Part shown: positions 40,220-41,087 of the stretch, piece after piece | How positions within the stretch are numbered: the first letter of the stretch is position 1 | Layout of the letters: every line of letters starts with the position of its first letter | NCBI GenBank assembly: GCA_034667525.1 | Contig: JAXDJO010000042.1 | Coordinates: forward strand, 1-41,087 | DNA from: DATAPE01 sp034667525 | Lineage (GTDB): Bacteria; Actinomycetota; CADDZG01; WHSQ01 | DNA length: 41,087 nt | Direction: 5' to 3' | Made by a program: the position numbers and the translations under genes | The notes under the pieces: model-generated | What the model was told of the DNA's origin: nothing | The model's database searches: none | Seen by the model: only the letters and a program-made list of their open reading frames with translations

Positions 40220-40492
40220 ATGCAGAGGATTACCACGAAGCTGTTGCAGCCCGTCGAGTGGCAAAGCAACGCGCGTTGTCACGAAGCCGATCCGGAGATC
40301 TTCTTTCCCGAACGCGGGGGCTCGTCAAAGTTGGCACGTGCGGTGTGTTCGAGATGCGAAGTGAGAACGAAGTGTCTCGAGTACGCGTTGAACAACAAGG
40401 AGCAGTTCGGTATCTGGGGTGGTACGTCCGAGCGCGAGCGGCGGAAACTGCGTCGCGAGCGGAACCTTCGACGCTTGCGAGCTGCTTCGTGA
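40220..40492 (+). CDS. WhiB-family iron-sulfur transcription regulator
   Basis: 90 residues. The four cluster cysteines are Cys20 (NARCHEADPEIFFP), Cys43, Cys46 and Cys52 (CSRCEVRTKC), binding a [4Fe-4S] cluster sensitive to O2/NO. The GIWGGTSERERRKLRRER motif follows, with a basic C-terminal tail for DNA contact. WhiB-like proteins act with the primary sigma factor in actinobacteria. ATG 40220 follows GAGGAAAGG by nine bases; TTG 40196 would add eight residues. Which Wbl subclass it is cannot be settled from motifs; WhiB2/WhiB1-like is plausible. Confidence 0.93.
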   Translation: MQRITTKLLQPVEWQSNARCHEADPEIFFPERGGSSKLARAVCSRCEVRTKCLEYALNNKEQFGIWGGTSERERRKLRRERNLRRLRAAS

Positions 40493-40581
40493 GCGAGGAT
40501 TGCGCGCCGCGTCGGCGTCGCAAGCGCGTGCTGACGATCAAGGGCAGGTAAACGTACGGCTGTTGATTTTTCGAAAGATGC

Positions 40582-40611
40582 TTGCACGCGGCGTACAAAT
40601 CGTGCCTAATA
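40582..40611 (+). promoter_or_regulatory. Candidate promoter for the histone-like gene
   Basis: TTGCAC (40582-40587), 18 bp, CTAATA (40606-40611). The area is AT-richer than its surroundings. A leader of about 85-90 bases would follow. Confidence 0.45.
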
Positions 40612-40662
40612 AACGTGAATGTGCGTTTGTTCCACGCGCATTTGGTAAGGAAACACCGGAGA

Positions 40663-40681
40663 GACGAGAAGATTTCTCGTC
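40663..40681 (+). other. Leader hairpin before the histone-like gene
   Basis: GACGAGAA, loop GAT, TTCTCGTC: a perfect 8-bp stem ending 14 bases before the GGAGGT ribosome site. It could affect translation or mRNA stability. Confidence 0.6.
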
Positions 40682-40707
40682 GATCGCACGAAATGGAGGT
40701 GTGTGCT

Positions 40708-41087
40708 TTGGCGGTAAAGAAGACCACTGGACGAAAGCGGTCCACAACTCGTTCGACGGGTGCTAGTAAGTCAACCGGCACCCGCAAGACCACGGCGCGC
40801 AAGTCGACGGGGACGCGGAAGGCAACAGGAACTCGCCGCAAGTCCACGACCCGTAAGTCGACAGCTCGCAAGACCACCGCCCGTAAGTCGACGGGAACGC
40901 GTAAGACGACGGGGCGCAAGACCACCGCACGTAAGGCTGCAGCACGCAAGGGCGGCAGGGCTACTGCCCGCAAGACCACCGCACGTAAGGCTGCAGCACG
41001 CAAGGGCGGCAGGGCTACTGCCCGCAAGACCACCGCACGTAAGGCTGCAGCACGCAAGGGCGGCAGGGCTACTGCCCGCAAGACCAC
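40708..41087 (+). CDS. Histone-H1-like Lys/Arg-rich repeat protein, 3' end cut by the window
   Basis: At least 126 residues, open at the edge. It starts AVKKTTGRKRSTTRSTGASKS and consists almost wholly of Lys, Arg, Thr, Ser, Ala and Gly in short units (STGTRKTTARK, later KAAARKGGRATAR). No HU or other folded domain is visible. Composition resembles the basic tails of actinobacterial HU-like proteins and chlamydial Hc1/Hc2, suggesting nucleoid binding. TTG 40708 has GGAGGT seven bases upstream; ATG 40693 in frame has no ribosome site. The gene follows whiB by 215 bases. Confidence 0.75.
   Translation, partial: MAVKKTTGRKRSTTRSTGASKSTGTRKTTARKSTGTRKATGTRRKSTTRKSTARKTTARKSTGTRKTTGRKTTARKAAARKGGRATARKTTARKAAARKGGRATARKTTARKAAARKGGRATARKT
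40915..41087 (+). repeat. 54-bp exact tandem repeats in the histone-like gene
   Basis: Three consecutive copies of a 54-bp unit (18 codons; RKTTARKAAARKGGRATA) are identical at every base and continue to the window edge. Identity at synonymous positions points to recent duplication; a longer array may continue outside, or the sequence may end here because assembly could not pass it. Confidence 0.85.

Noticed and set aside
40230..41087. Minus-strand open frame of 285 codons with Leu/Ala/Val/Arg-rich repeats (VVLRAVALPPLRAA)
   Set aside because: It is the reverse complement of the Lys/Arg repeats and also covers whiB antisense. The plus strand has a ribosome site and a promoter; this one has neither.
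40915..41087. CRISPR-like regular repeats
   Set aside because: The 54-bp units are contiguous with no spacers and keep a coding frame with a sensible basic protein.
1..41087. Search for tRNA, rRNA, insertion sequences, integrases or attachment sites
   Set aside because: By eye, no cloverleaf, transposase, integrase or terminal inverted repeats were found; gene content and composition are uniform, apart from short AT-rich promoter segments.

Overview
The window is high-GC bacterial chromosome of the actinobacterial type. The clearest lineage marker is a WhiB-family iron-sulfur regulator at 40220-40492. Frequent GTG/TTG starts, a Lys/Arg-rich histone-like protein and TANNNT -10 elements placed 6-8 nt before start codons (leaderless-type genes) fit the same picture. 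No tRNA, rRNA, insertion sequence, phage gene or CRISPR array was found. Gene density is very high and no gene-free stretch exceeds about 260 bp. The gene set (phenylacetyl-CoA epoxidase, sulfite-oxidase-type molybdoenzyme, branched-chain 2-oxoacid dehydrogenase, ferredoxin-linked 2-oxoacid oxidoreductase) suggests an aerobic heterotroph, probably an uncultured, deep-branching actinomycete. I cannot name a genus.

Layout. 1-4199: a truncated lipoprotein gene, a cupredoxin lipoprotein, a divergent chromate-type transporter, an RsbW-like ATPase and an aldehyde dehydrogenase. 4201-5202: acylphosphatase and a cysteine-free IscA-fold protein, divergent from a PPOX/F420-type flavoprotein. 5288-8536: a 1082-residue GAF-GGDEF-GAF-GAF-GAF-HD-GYP protein carrying both cyclic-di-GMP activities. 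8523-11697 (minus strand): tetR-paaA-paaB-paaC-paaD with a palindromic operator and no paaE. 11955-15556: endonuclease III, IspH, pterin carbinolamine dehydratase, YgfZ and an MBL hydrolase. 15604-17142: a membrane-anchored sulfite-oxidase-like protein. 17190-20387: a tightly coupled operon of Nramp transporter, tandem UspA, alpha/beta hydrolase and membrane zinc-ribbon protein.

20878-27751 holds a self-sufficient branched-chain 2-oxoacid dehydrogenase locus: E3, E2, lipB, E1 alpha, E1 beta and lipA, so the complex and the enzymes that lipoylate it lie together. 28306-32199 is a second 2-oxoacid system: ferredoxin FdxA, a small SH3-like protein, KorA, KorB and an unknown protein. 32262-35062 encodes the TldD/TldE protease pair. 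35334-35714 is a canonical A-type Fe-S carrier followed by a strong terminator.

35890-40091 is the most unusual part. Two adjacent MetE-core proteins occur, one with all four zinc ligands at E. coli MetE spacing and one that has lost them. They are followed by a TPP riboswitch controlling a CytX-like permease, whose operon continues into a zinc-ribbon protein and a stand-alone receiver domain. The window ends with whiB and the start of a histone-like gene whose exact 54-bp repeats run off the edge.
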